From Ctenosaura bakeri (taxonomy: Eukaryota; Chordata; Lepidosauria; Squamata; Iguanidae), in contig CAOLHI010000254.1 in assembly GCA_948474755.1 (NCBI GenBank), positions 372,001 through 436,000 of the forward strand: a stretch of DNA of 64,000 nt. Direction: 5' to 3'. This document shows, piece by piece, positions 36,701-48,700 of this stretch (the first letter of the stretch is position 1; each line of letters opens with the position of its first letter). The translations under genes and the position numbers were made by a program. Below the pieces are notes generated by a model that saw only the letters and a program-made list of their open reading frames with translations, had not been told where the DNA came from and searched no databases.

Positions 36701-39700
36701 AGGATCGACGGTATCGTGACCATCTTGAACCTTTTGGGGCGGATGTAGTAGTTCACCCCTCTGAGGTCTAGGATCGGCCGGAGGGTACCGTCGGCTTTCG
36801 GTACCGTGAAGTACCTGGAGAAGAAGCCGGTGGTCTTGGCTTCTTGCGGGAGCTGCTCGATCGCCCCTTTCTGGAGGAGGGACTGGATCTCTTCCAGGAG
36901 GGCCGGACTCGACGGCGTGGAATAGTAAACGCCTCGAGGAGGATATCGAGAAACTCGATGGCGTAGCCAAGACGGACGATGGAAAGCACCCAAGAGTCCG
37001 TAGTGACACATTGCCACTCCGCGAGATGTCGAGCCAGAGTCGGTCGGTCTCCGAGCGCTGATGGTAGGCTGAAGAGTGGGTATTGGTAGGTTCTGCCAGG
37101 CACGTCAAAACCGAGACTTTGTCTCGGAGGAGGACTTCTTGGACGAAGCCGGGCGTCGTCTAATCGTGCGTCTGGCCGATGAGCCGGAGGACGGTCTCGA
37201 CTGTCCAGACTGGGTCGAACGCTGGAACGACGAGGTGGAAGATCGTCGCCAGGATGGGCGGAAGGTGGAGGCCCTGCGGGCTTGCGTGGCCGGCTGTAGC
37301 CCGATCTTCTTGGCGGTCAGCCTCGCCTTAACGAGATTGTCCAAAGCTTCGTCGGTGGACGAATTAAATAGGCCCTCACCGTCGAAGGGGAGATCCTCAA
37401 TCCTCCTTCTGGTGTCCTCCTGGATGTCGGCCGGCCGCAGCCAAGCATGGCGGCGCAGGCCGATGGATCCCGCCATGACCCGGGAGGCAATCTCCACTGC
37501 GTGCCTGGAGGAGGCCATCTGCTGCTGAGCGATGGAGATGGCCTCGTTGAAGATCACGGAGGAGGCTTGGCGGATGTCCTCCGGTACCGCCTCCATCGCC
37601 GGTTGCAGGCGATCGAGCACCTTTTTCAGGTATGCCGCGAGGCAAGCCTGAGTGTTGGACAGCCTGATCTGCAAGGAGGCGGCGGAATAGAACCTTCTTG
37701 CATAGGCGTCCAACTTCCTGCCCTCTTTGTCCGGCGGGGTGGTGTGTTGCCTGCCGGAGCCTTTCGTCTGTGCCGACTCGACCACCACAGAGTTCGGTGC
37801 AGGGTGATTCAAGAGATAACCGGCGTTATCCTTCTGCACCCTGTAGAGGTGTTCCAGCCGCTGCGGTATCGGCTGAGCCGAGGCCGGCCTATCCCAGACG
37901 GCCTTCACCAGTCTGGATACCCGGGGCAGGAGAGGCAGCGGGGCCGTGGAAGGTCGCTTCTCCTCGAAGACAGAGAAGGCTGGATCGTCGTCCTCCGGCT
38001 CCGCATCGGCGATCTTCAGGCCGAGGGTAGTGGCCATGCGGAGCAGCATCGCAGAGAACTGGTGGACGTCCTCTGGAGCAGAATCTGGGATCGGGTCCCC
38101 GAATCCCAGCGGAGGAGACTCCTGGGAGGCCGCCTCAGACACCTCTGATTCCGCACTCGAGTCGTACGACTCTGAGGTCGGTGAGTCCTCTCGCCGCTCG
38201 CTATCCGGCTCCTTCGCAGTCGCCACAGGTGTTGCCTTCCTAGGCTTCTCTGCAGCCGGGGCGGTGGTAGTAGCAGCGTCCCGCTTGGGCTGGCTGACCA
38301 CTGACTTCACCTTCTTAGTGGTGACAGGGGTAGTCTGGCAGGCTGACGTCGTCGTAGCCCGCTCAGTCACCACCGACTCCGTAGGGCGCGTCGCCGTTGC
38401 CGTGACCCTAGGAGGTGGCGATATCGCCCGATACCTAGGTGAAGGCTCCCTCGCCCTATGATATCGAGGAGAGGGAGAGCGGCTGAAGGAGCGGCGGTCC
38501 GACGGAGATCGGCTTCGGCGTCGACGGTACCGAGCCTCGTCCCCTCCAGGCGAGCGCGATTCGCGCTGTCGACGAGGTGACCGGGACCTCCGGAAGGTCT
38601 CCCAGCGACTCGGGCCACGATGGTACCGATCCCGGTACGATGGCGAATGTGACCGATAAGAGGCCGGGCGCTCTCTCCATTCAGATTCCCTCGCGTACCT
38701 GGCCACGTAGGACGCCAAGGTGTATCTGGAGGCAGACGAGCGAGGTTGTTCCTCTCTTGTCTCCCTAGGAGGCGGCGAGGCCACCCGACGCTCAGACGAG
38801 CGGGACCGGGACCGGAAGGAGGTCGAACGCCGCTCCGGAGAAGCAGAGGGCTCTCTCTGCTGCAGGTCGGCCGACCTGCGACGGCTAGGAGGGCGGTGGC
38901 GCTCCTCCACCAGGGTTGGAGGGTCTGCCACAGGCGAGTCCGGGCGCTGTTGGGGAACGTCCTCGATCTCATCATCCGAGAGATCGACGGACTCGCCTCG
39001 CCCTTTGGAAGGCTGCTGAGTAGGAGGAGGAGTAGGAGGTTGAACGTCCCCAGCCAGGGAGCGCTTCTTCTCCTTCTTCTTCTTCTTCTCCTTCTCCTTG
39101 CCCTTGCCTCCGTCCAGAGCAGGGCGCTTTTTAGCAGGCGTCTCCGTCAGGGGAGCCTCAGTCTTCCTCGCCATCGAGGATCCTTTCGCTGACTTGGCAG
39201 CCGCCGACAGCTTCGGGATCCTCGGTAACGCCGAGATCGGCGTTTCGCCGGTACCGAGCCCGATACCGACGAGGTGGACGGAACGGCAGCCGCCGATACC
39301 GTCGATGGCGTGGTCGTCTTCTTGTCGGCCATCTTGGAAGTGGAGGTCTCGTCTATCGCCCGCAGAGACTGTTCCCAACAATAAGACTTAAGTCTCGCGG
39401 ACCGGTTGCGGAGAGTTTGGGGAGTAAAATCCCGGCAAATTGGGCAAGTCCGAATGTTGTGGGACTCACCCAAACAGAAAAGACACTCCTTGTGGCCGTC
39501 GTTGAGGGCAACTTTGCGCCCGCAGGACACGCACTTCTTGAAGAGCGCGGACATAAGACGAAGAACGCTAAACTGCGAAAATCCGAAAAGACCAAAAGCC
39601 GAAGGGGGAGTCCGAAAGAGAGGTCAGAGACAGTCCAAAAGTCCGTAAAACAGCAAGCCAACCACAAAAGTGAGAGGAACAAACCAAAGAACCTTCCGTA

Positions 39701-42700
39701 CGCGACGGCGGACGAGAAAGAACTGAGGAGAGACCGTTGCTCGGCGGGAGGAGCATGCGCAGTACCGGCGTGGGGGAGGGGTTCCCGCCAAGCGAACAAG
39801 CTCTAGAAGTTTCCGAATGCTACCGCGCAGGCGCTAAAGCTCCTAGTGTATGAAGGCACAGAGACCACGAAGAAGAAGCCACGTGTACCAAAACACATGG
39901 AGAAATGCTCATAGAAGCCATGAAAAGAGGTCTGTTCTGAGCAGTGAGATCAGCTATGTTAATAGTCAACTCCCAGAAAAGGGCTTTAAGATGCACCTGG
40001 TGGGAAGGCTCAACAATAGGAGCTCTTATCCACACTGTGGGCCTGCCCCAAGCTAAACAGGCACTTAGAATGGCTATCCCTCTAAGGGATCTTCTTTCCA
40101 CAGGAGAGACACCTCTCGAAGTATGCTGTAGACGCCATAAACCAGAGAACAATCAAAAAAAGACAAGCTGAAGAAGAGTACTTATGCATAAAGTTCCCTA
40201 TTACGAGGCTGCAATGGCAGATGAAAGAGAATTGAGGAGGTTTAAGCAAGAACTGTGCTGTGCAAGTGTGGTACAAGGGACCCTCAACCAAAGAGATCTA
40301 TCTCTAGAAGTTTCTGAAAATGGTGTGTGCAAGTGCAGAGATTTCCCTATGTGTGACTCACAGAGACCACGACAAAATAAGACTCTTCTAAGTATGTGAA
40401 GGGAGAAATATTATCTTTTTAGAAAGTCAGATTGGCTCCAAAGCAGAAAAATCTCTTACTAGTACCAAACATTAAATAAATGGTCTATCAGGTTTCAAAA
40501 TACTTTTGTACCAGTATTTTCTGTATACTATACCTGGAGGTAAGACAGTCTGAGTAGGCATTGTGCTGATCACTGAAGATTCCAACAGACTAGGTTGATA
40601 TATTGCATCAACAGGATTAATAGTGCTCTGTGGTGAACACACATACAAAAAAAAAACCAAATTAAACATTTCTTGAGAATTGTGCTCTATACAGAATTTT
40701 TCTTAACAAAACAGCTAAGTCTTGAGAGAACTGCAAAATGACAGAAGTAAGGAAGATATTTCTGCTTGCTCGTTTGAGGCTCTGCAGGTTGGGTGAGTGC
40801 AACGTGTTGGATTTTATTCTACATTAGTTTATTCTTTACTGAGATATAATGATGTCTTTTACTGAAGGAACTTGTTAATCAAGCAGAAGAACTTTATCAG
40901 ACTCCTGGCTCCTTCAAACCTTTTCACAAGACATCTGTGACAGAACCTGGGGTGTGTGGTTAACCCGAGAAGCAGGCTGGCCTTAGCAACGGGTTGCCAA
41001 GGGACCCAAGGGGCTCTGGGTAAGAGAGAAACTCAGCTCATTGGTGCATAGAAAGGATTGAGCTTTCTGAGGATGAGATCTATATAAGTGGATGACTTGA
41101 AATTTTTTTTCAGGGAGAGAAGGAGGGAGAGTTTTGCTGGATAAGTGGGTGATTTTCTTAGAGACCTAGTGAGAGGCAGAGGAGAGACCAAATCACTTCT
41201 GAGTGGGTCAGAAAGTGAGACCCTGCCTTAGGGATTAGGACTTTGAGCAGGGGAAGCCAAAGGTCTGAGTGGGTATGAAAGCTTTGTACCTGAATACTGA
41301 GTTGAGCTGAGGAATCTGGCTAGACATTTTTTGAAATTCTATTTTGCCTGTATATACTTATAATACCCAATACCATTTCCCCATCTGTTGTTTTAATAAA
41401 AATTGCATTCTATTTTTATAATTTCTGACTCAGCAAAGTACTTTTCTTCGGTTCTATTTTTGATAGAAATACACTATCACAGATTATCAAATCCTTTTGA
41501 ATAAGATAAAGAGGTTTTACTTCTTTTCCACTAAGGGGATGGATTTAAAAAGGAGAAAGCAGGGTTGTACAATAAGGTGGAGGCAGCTACCATCTCCAGT
41601 ATGTGAAAAGAAAAGCAGGCCTGGCCCCTTCTCAACATCATACTTTTTTATTATTATATTTTAAATTGTGTATAACTATTGTTAACTGATTATGAGTAAA
41701 ATCTACACAGCTTATGAATATAAGAACATGTAGCAAATACACACAACATGCAGATTAAACAAAAAAGACAAAAAAAGGAAAAAAAAGAAACAAGATTAAC
41801 TCCACTAAAGACACATCTTCATCTTATCTAATTCAATCTCTATAAGCTATAACAAAAGAGTTCCCCCATTCAAAATATGTAATTAGGCCTTGCCATTGTT
41901 TTTAAAAATTACCTAAAGATCTGTATCCAATAATTCATAAATCTCCCGAATCCATAAATTTATGGTATACTTTTCCAATCCTAATCCAGGACCAAAGCTT
42001 CTCTGAATCAGGATGTGTACCTGATTAACACCTACATGTTGCTGCTGGGACATCTATCTTTTACTGCTCTAAAGAAAAGAAGTCGCCAATATATTGCACT
42101 AATTTAAAACATTGATGCTATTTGCAACTTCTTACAAATGACAGGGACAGAAGATGTATACATGATTCCTCCACCATCCACATAATGTTCAATATGATTG
42201 GTTCCTATGGTTTGAAAAGGATTGAAAAACTACCGGACTTGGGCATATTATGCACAAGGATTACTTTGTGTCATGTATGTTACATGGAATAGTATGAACA
42301 AACCTACTACATGTAGTGAACTGTTAGATTTGTCTCTTTTTTTTTCATTTACTTAACATTTGTAAGCATGGTTTAAAATGTATGGATTTCAGTTCCATAC
42401 TGCTGAAATATTTCATGGATTCTGAAAGCCTAATACAAACAAACCACTGCTATTTGCAGAATATGCTGTCAGGAAAGTGAATCAAGATAAAGTCAAGGCA
42501 GGTGCTTTGTAACCTAAGCACTTGACAAAATGGACCCAAACCAAAACAAGACATTTAAATATAGTTCTTGTACAAAATCACACATCAAAGGAAGAATTAA
42601 CCTAGAAAAATAGATGATTAGACACAGACACAGTAACAGCAAGACAGCAACAGTGGCAACAAAAATAAGCCAAATATGTGAAGGGAAAGGGAGCATGTTT

Positions 42701-45700
42701 ATTTCTGGACAAAACATCAGCAAGAATAATCAGTTGTCAAAGCACATTTAAATATAATTGATGAAAGAATAGTAGTAAAAAGCATGAGAGATAAGGAGAC
42801 AGAAATGTGTGTTCTCTGGCAGCAATACACATAAGTTTGTTCAGCCTCACATAACTTACAAATAAGATAGTAAAGATGATTATAGCATGAGTACATTCAT
42901 TTGGAAAAGATGCTCAACAGTAAATTGCAATGATCCTTACAATATAATAAATTCAGATAGTTATCATTTATAATCTGGACAAGACCAAATTGATAATGCT
43001 CAGTGAACAAAATTAATTAGAATGGGTTTGTTTCCACTATAAAGGAGGACTGTCTGAATCAAATCACAAATATCCTAATATTGTTTAGAATAGGGGTGGG
43101 GAAACTGCAGCCCATGAACCATATGCAGGCTCCATAATCCATTTTGCAGTTCCCTAAGACCCCTGAACATCCCCCCCCATTCTATAAAAAAGGCCCAAAA
43201 TATAGAAAGCAGCATGCAAACCTGGTATTTTAGCTGTATTGCCTGCCTAGAAGCCCCAGTTTGAAGCTGAAAACTGGCCTAAAATGGTGAACAAAAGTGA
43301 CAGGACATCACTTTTGCTTTGCTGGTTCTGACCAGAAGGGGGAAAGTTGATCTCTATCCACTGTGCAGAATGTATTTGGAACTGATCTTCATTTTGGATA
43401 TATAACTTCCTAAAAGGTAGCATTAATTTTTCAATAATTTGTCCATTTCTTCTTTTTCTTAGACAAGTACACAAACTGGAAAATGGTGCTTTACTGTTCA
43501 GTACTGCAATAAACAGATGATACTAAGAAGCATGCATTGCATGATTCCTTGAGCACAAAATTATGCCAATTAACAAAACTGTTGTGTCAGCCAACCAAAA
43601 AGGTACTAAGGACAATTAAGTTATACCCCCATTAACAAAGTAAATGTGTCCCTAGGATTTACTTCTTTAACAGAAAATTTGGTACCCAAGATAGAAATTA
43701 CATGGGAAAAAAGGGGGTAGGTCCTGCACCACCAAAAAAAAAAAAAAAGAAGAGGAGTTCGGTATGTTTCAGTACACTTTTTCTTCAAAATAATATGCAC
43801 ATGGGAAATGAAACAACCAGATTCTGTAAGCTTTCATAAATAAATAAAAATTGTTTGAACCTTATAAAGACCACTTAAAACCCTCTTTCAAAATGCCGCC
43901 AGAATTTTTTTGCCTTTCAACAACCTCCACTTTTCTTATAATTTCTGTTTTGGTGGGCAGATGTTTATGCCTATGCATCTATGTTAATATGTTGGGGTAG
44001 ATGGGGAGGCATGCTTATCCACTGTGTTTGCCTTTTCATGTGTTCCTGGTAACAGTTTCTAGAGGCAGCTGCTGTTTACTTTCCTGTTGTGGGCAGGCGC
44101 ACACAGCTACGGCAGGATTTGCTAAAACAGACTCCTATTTCACCTCAAGCTTATTGCATTGTCTATTCCAGACACACTCCTGTAATCCAAACCAAAGTCC
44201 GTGTTTGTCCAGCCCTCCTTTATTATCCTCCCAGTGCCAATACAGCTAAAAAAACTTCCAGGTAGTCAGAGGAAGAGGAGGAAAGTGGAGCTGGAGGGCC
44301 TAAAAAGGCTTTGTAAAAACAAAACTCTTTGTCAGAGGTTTTGTTAACTCAGGTATATCTGTACAATAATTACACCACAAATTCTACCTAAATTGCTTGC
44401 CTGTTGCTGTGGTTCTTTAAGAGATCACATCTGCTTTCACACACAAGTCTACCCCTGCACAGAGGATCATTACAGAATTTTGTACAGCTATAGCCCTACA
44501 GACAAACTCCATGCAAGCTCCTGTTAACTATTTAAAAGCTGAACTGCGGCTGCTGCTGGAAGCTTCTGGAAGAGGCAATTCATCGCCATTTTTTAAAAAT
44601 AGAAAAAGGGCAGCCCAAAGGAGTGGGGGCCTGCACAAACAGCCGTGAGGAACAAATACATGTTTTCTTGCTGACTCTATCAAGTGTAGTAGTTGCTTGG
44701 GAGAGTCTGTGACAGTCAGATTCTTCATGTCATTTCAAGTGGCTCAACATCTGGATGCAGGATAGAGGCACTATCTTGTGAGATCATATCATATCTCAGA
44801 GGTAGTTCAGGAAAACAACGACAGACAAAACAAATAAGGAAACCTGCACTGTCTCAGCCAGCATAAGATACATCTAATCTACCCATGTCAACTGTCAACA
44901 GGAGAAATGGAGGGAACATGTACAACATCTGAAATCTCCATATTAAGAAAAAAAACCTCTCCCATAAATTGCTTGCCTTGCCTTCCTCTGCTCTTATAAA
45001 ACTATCTTGTCTGATGCAATGTAATGTATCAGTATTCAGTTTTCCCCACATCAAGAATATCTGATCCTGAACAGCTTTATTCAATGTCCACTTGTGGAAC
45101 TTTCTTTGCTCAGACCATCATATTGTTATCACCAGTGACAGGTACTGCAATTCGAAAAATCTGATACATTTGACACTGATGCCACTGAGCTAGACTAATA
45201 CCTAACAAGATTCACAACCTAGTTCAGATTTAGGAATCAGACTGGCAGATGCCATTGCGATAGTTTCCATCTGTCAGAGGTGAGAAATCCTTGTATGCAA
45301 TGGGAACCATCAGTTCCAGTACACTGATCTGCTGGATTTTCATCAGCCCAGCAACCTTGAATTTGATGTCCATGCAGTGTGTTCTTCAACTTCAGTTGGA
45401 GGTATTTTATTGATTAAATTATTTATATTTTATCTATAGCTGAAATCAAAACAGGTTCAAATGGAATCTCATTTGTCAGATACGTAGGCAGAGGCAACCA
45501 TCAAAAACTCAAGTAGACCAAAGATGGAAGCAAAAGCCATATATTCTGAGAACTCATGTGGGTGGGATAATGATGAAGAAACTACAATCAGAGGTCCCAG
45601 TTCTGCAAATGACATGACCTCCGCAATCAATTCCACTGAGACAGAATAAGCAGATCAAAGTGCCATGATATTCTTCTGGTGAATACCTGCAGTGTCAAGT

Positions 45701-48700
45701 GCATGACGTTAATGGCCTTGTTGCTTGATAGTAATATCACTGCTTGAGGAGATATTAGGCAAGCCACAATGAAAATGATGTCTTGAGCTGGAGTAAGCTC
45801 TGACTTTTCTATGTTTAGACAGAGCCCAAGACCCATCAAGAGACAGAGCTGTAGCCAAATCTGCAAGCAAGTGATTTTGCATAGGTGCTATCACTAACTA
45901 ATCATCTATTATCACTACCACTCTTAAACACAATGTGCTGCTACTACAGTTATAAGTTGTGTAAATAGAAATATACATATTTTAAATTTATAATAGCAAA
46001 CCAATATATTTTCCTCAACAAGTGAAAGGTACTGGCTTGACCATTTAAAACCATCTCATAGTAATTTATTTGTTTATACCTCTCACATCTAAAATGGACT
46101 GTAGGTCATCATCCTTCTTTAAAACACAAATTAATTGAATAAAAACCACTTATTCTGTTCGTCCAAGCCTTTCTGCAACAGCTTCAAAAACTCTCCTTGA
46201 AAAGACTGCAAAACATGAGGGGGCTAATCTGAGAATCCCATCAGAACACAGAGCATCAAATTCTATCAGGTAAACATTCTACACAATAGAGATGACCCAA
46301 ATGATTGGTTGTGACAGTTCTCCAAGCATTGCAATACATAATTAAGACTATTTACAAAGAAGGACTCAGGAAATCTTGCAATCCAGGTAAAAAATTATGT
46401 TTGGAATACAGTGATTTCTTCCTAGCGAAGAACTCTGAGTGACTGGACAAGTAGAAGACTAGTCAATAGGGAAGATTTCTTAATGGTTAATATGGTTCAG
46501 TCTGTGGCACATACTTGGCCCCTTGCACAGTGTGATACAAACAGCCAAAGAATGAGACATAGGTGTTAGTTCTTGGGTAGCACACCGCAGTCCTCTCATG
46601 TGTGGTAAACAATCACTGTCTAATTTTTATCGGTCTTCCCAATGAGTTTGTACCATCAAAAAGTATATCCCCCAAGTCTCAGCTCAGTGACTCAGTGGCA
46701 CAGACTTCTACACAGACTGAAAGTCTCAACAAGGACGTGGATACATAAACTGCTCTGTGCTTTGCTGAGTTTGCTCGCATGCCAAATCAAAGATGTCACC
46801 TTTGACAGATAAGCATCTCAACATTTTGAAATTTCAAACAGCTTCCCAAATTTTATTCCATTTTTGACAAGTAAAATTTGACAAACTGGGAGTAATCATT
46901 AATGTCCTCTTATACAAGACATAATAAATATCTACCATGTCTGGCACTGAGAAGAATTTAACTTCCACATAGCATTTGAAGATGGTCCACACTGCATATA
47001 GCATTTGAAGATAGACTAAAATAATGAAAATAAAAACAAAGCAATAAGCAAAGCTACTAAGAATCTTTGATAATTTTATCCAAGGGATCCTTCTACATAT
47101 GCTACTGCTGTGGCAACTGAAGTAAAACTAAGGGAAATAACATTTGAGTGTGCCTAGATAGGAAGGGGAGAGATATCAAAACAAAAACCTCTAGCTGTAC
47201 TGCAGAAGGTTTTGGAAGGTGACTCTACTCAGGTGCAGACTCATCTGTGCAAGGCATACAGACAACAATGAAGCTGCTGCTATGTAGTAATGCTGCAAGG
47301 CTCAGGGGTCTCAGTTTCTCCACGGGTGAAACTGATATTCTGGCCTCCCACTATAATACATACTAGTTCTGCTACACCTTGCAAGAGTGCTTCTGAATTG
47401 TATACTTGAGGAAAAGGATGAGTAGGGACCAAATTTCTGGAATAATCTAGAAAGAAATATGTTGGTATTCACTGTGAATAGTCATTCTTGGATGTGCAGA
47501 GGAGCAAACCATAACCTTTTATCACCCTGGAGTCAACAAATTCAACGGGGGAAAACGGTCTCAAGGCTCCTGCTTCTGGAATTAGCGCCAGGTGATATAA
47601 CCCAAAGGAAGGCGGATTGCTTTTCTGCACCATACAGAGAATTTTGTCCAAACAATCTCTCAAGCCTTTGCTTCATTCTCCATATATCAATCCTACACAA
47701 ATTTTGGAACAAGTTGTCTTCACCAAGTCTAAGCTAAATGAAACAAAACATGCTGGGAATTCAACAAAAATGTTTTAGACTGAAAAACTTCAAATGTTTG
47801 TAGCTATACCAGATGTCCTTTTTTCCTGACATCTAACCTTTGTCCATCTCACCTACCTCTTATATAATGTTTAAATCTGTACATTACAGGACCTGTATAA
47901 TATGCTTAATGAAAAGAAGGCCAATCCAATGTTACAGCATAGAACAATCATGCATTGTTACTAGTAATACCAGAAACTAAATACTGAAGTAATATACACT
48001 AGATGTTTAAAAAATTTGCACAGTGAATTTCAAAGGGTAACTACGTTAGTCTCTTGCATCAAAACAAAGAGTCCAAAGGCACAAGCATGAACTCTTGTGA
48101 ACTATCACACATTTCACTGGATGCAAAAAAGTATTATTCAGTATTTCAGATATATTTACACACACACCACACATTCCAGACATGGTTGGAACTCGATAAG
48201 GTTATAGATAAAGAGCTCAGAGAGAAATGAAATGCAGAAAAATACTGACAGTGATAGTTACATTGTGAGTGAAATGATTCAAACACTTTAATTATACAGT
48301 TATTACAAGCTATGTTTGTACTCATGAGTAAATACCACTGATGAATCCTAAACTAAAAACTCTTATATGACAGGTAAACAAAACAAGATGGAGGTATTAC
48401 TTGGGGATTCTAGGGTGCCTGAATTAATAATCAGCCTGTCCTGGATGAGAACAACACAGTTTGGAATACTCTTGCACCTAGATCTGCATCTGATTGCCCA
48501 GACGACGGTAATGGCCAGGAGCATCTTTTTTCTCTCTCATACAACTAGTCTTTATTATTCAAGTTTGTCACCTACAGGTTAAATGACTGCAATATATTTT
48601 AGGCAATGCTGCCCCCAATATGAAAAATTCAACTGGTTCAGAATGTAGCTGCAAGGCTTCTATTGTGAGCTGCCTGTTTAGATCATATTATACTACTCTT

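Larger units (their letters stand above)
33805..39877 (-). mobile_element. Young DIRS retrotransposon, copy 2 (6.07 kb)
   Basis: Nearly identical to copy 1 over its whole length and in the same orientation, with the same termini, inverted repeats and internal complementary region. Defects differ: gag frame change near 39250, RT one-base deletion near 36942, recombinase TGA at 35114-35116. The gag ORF is otherwise open for about 750 residues and the RT ORF for 580 after the deletion. Not obviously able to move by itself. Confidence 0.95.
21859..40380 (-). mobile_element. Old DIRS retrotransposon, split by two younger DIRS copies
   Basis: Decayed element whose pieces total about 6.4 kb once the two insertions are removed, close to the full length of the young copies. 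In + order: left terminus (21859, GAGCAGGTTGCTTATC), internal complementary region (about 22123-22200), tyrosine-recombinase relic (22300-23150), RNase H relic (about 23560-24120), RT relic (about 24950-25550), gag relic (25740-26828, 32912-33804 and 39878-40300) and right terminus ending near 40377 (ACTCACAGAGACCACGAC). The coding strand is -. Many stops and frameshifts; a (CTC)n run at 24691-24714 has grown inside it. The gag start ([10 protein letters not shown] on the - strand near 40120) matches the young copies' FKKCVSC start. Confidence 0.85.

Noticed and set aside
33805..39877. The second young DIRS copy as a segmental or tandem duplication of the first
   Set aside because: The flanks of the two copies are different parts of the older element in collinear order, and each copy ends exactly at its own termini, so two insertions fit better.
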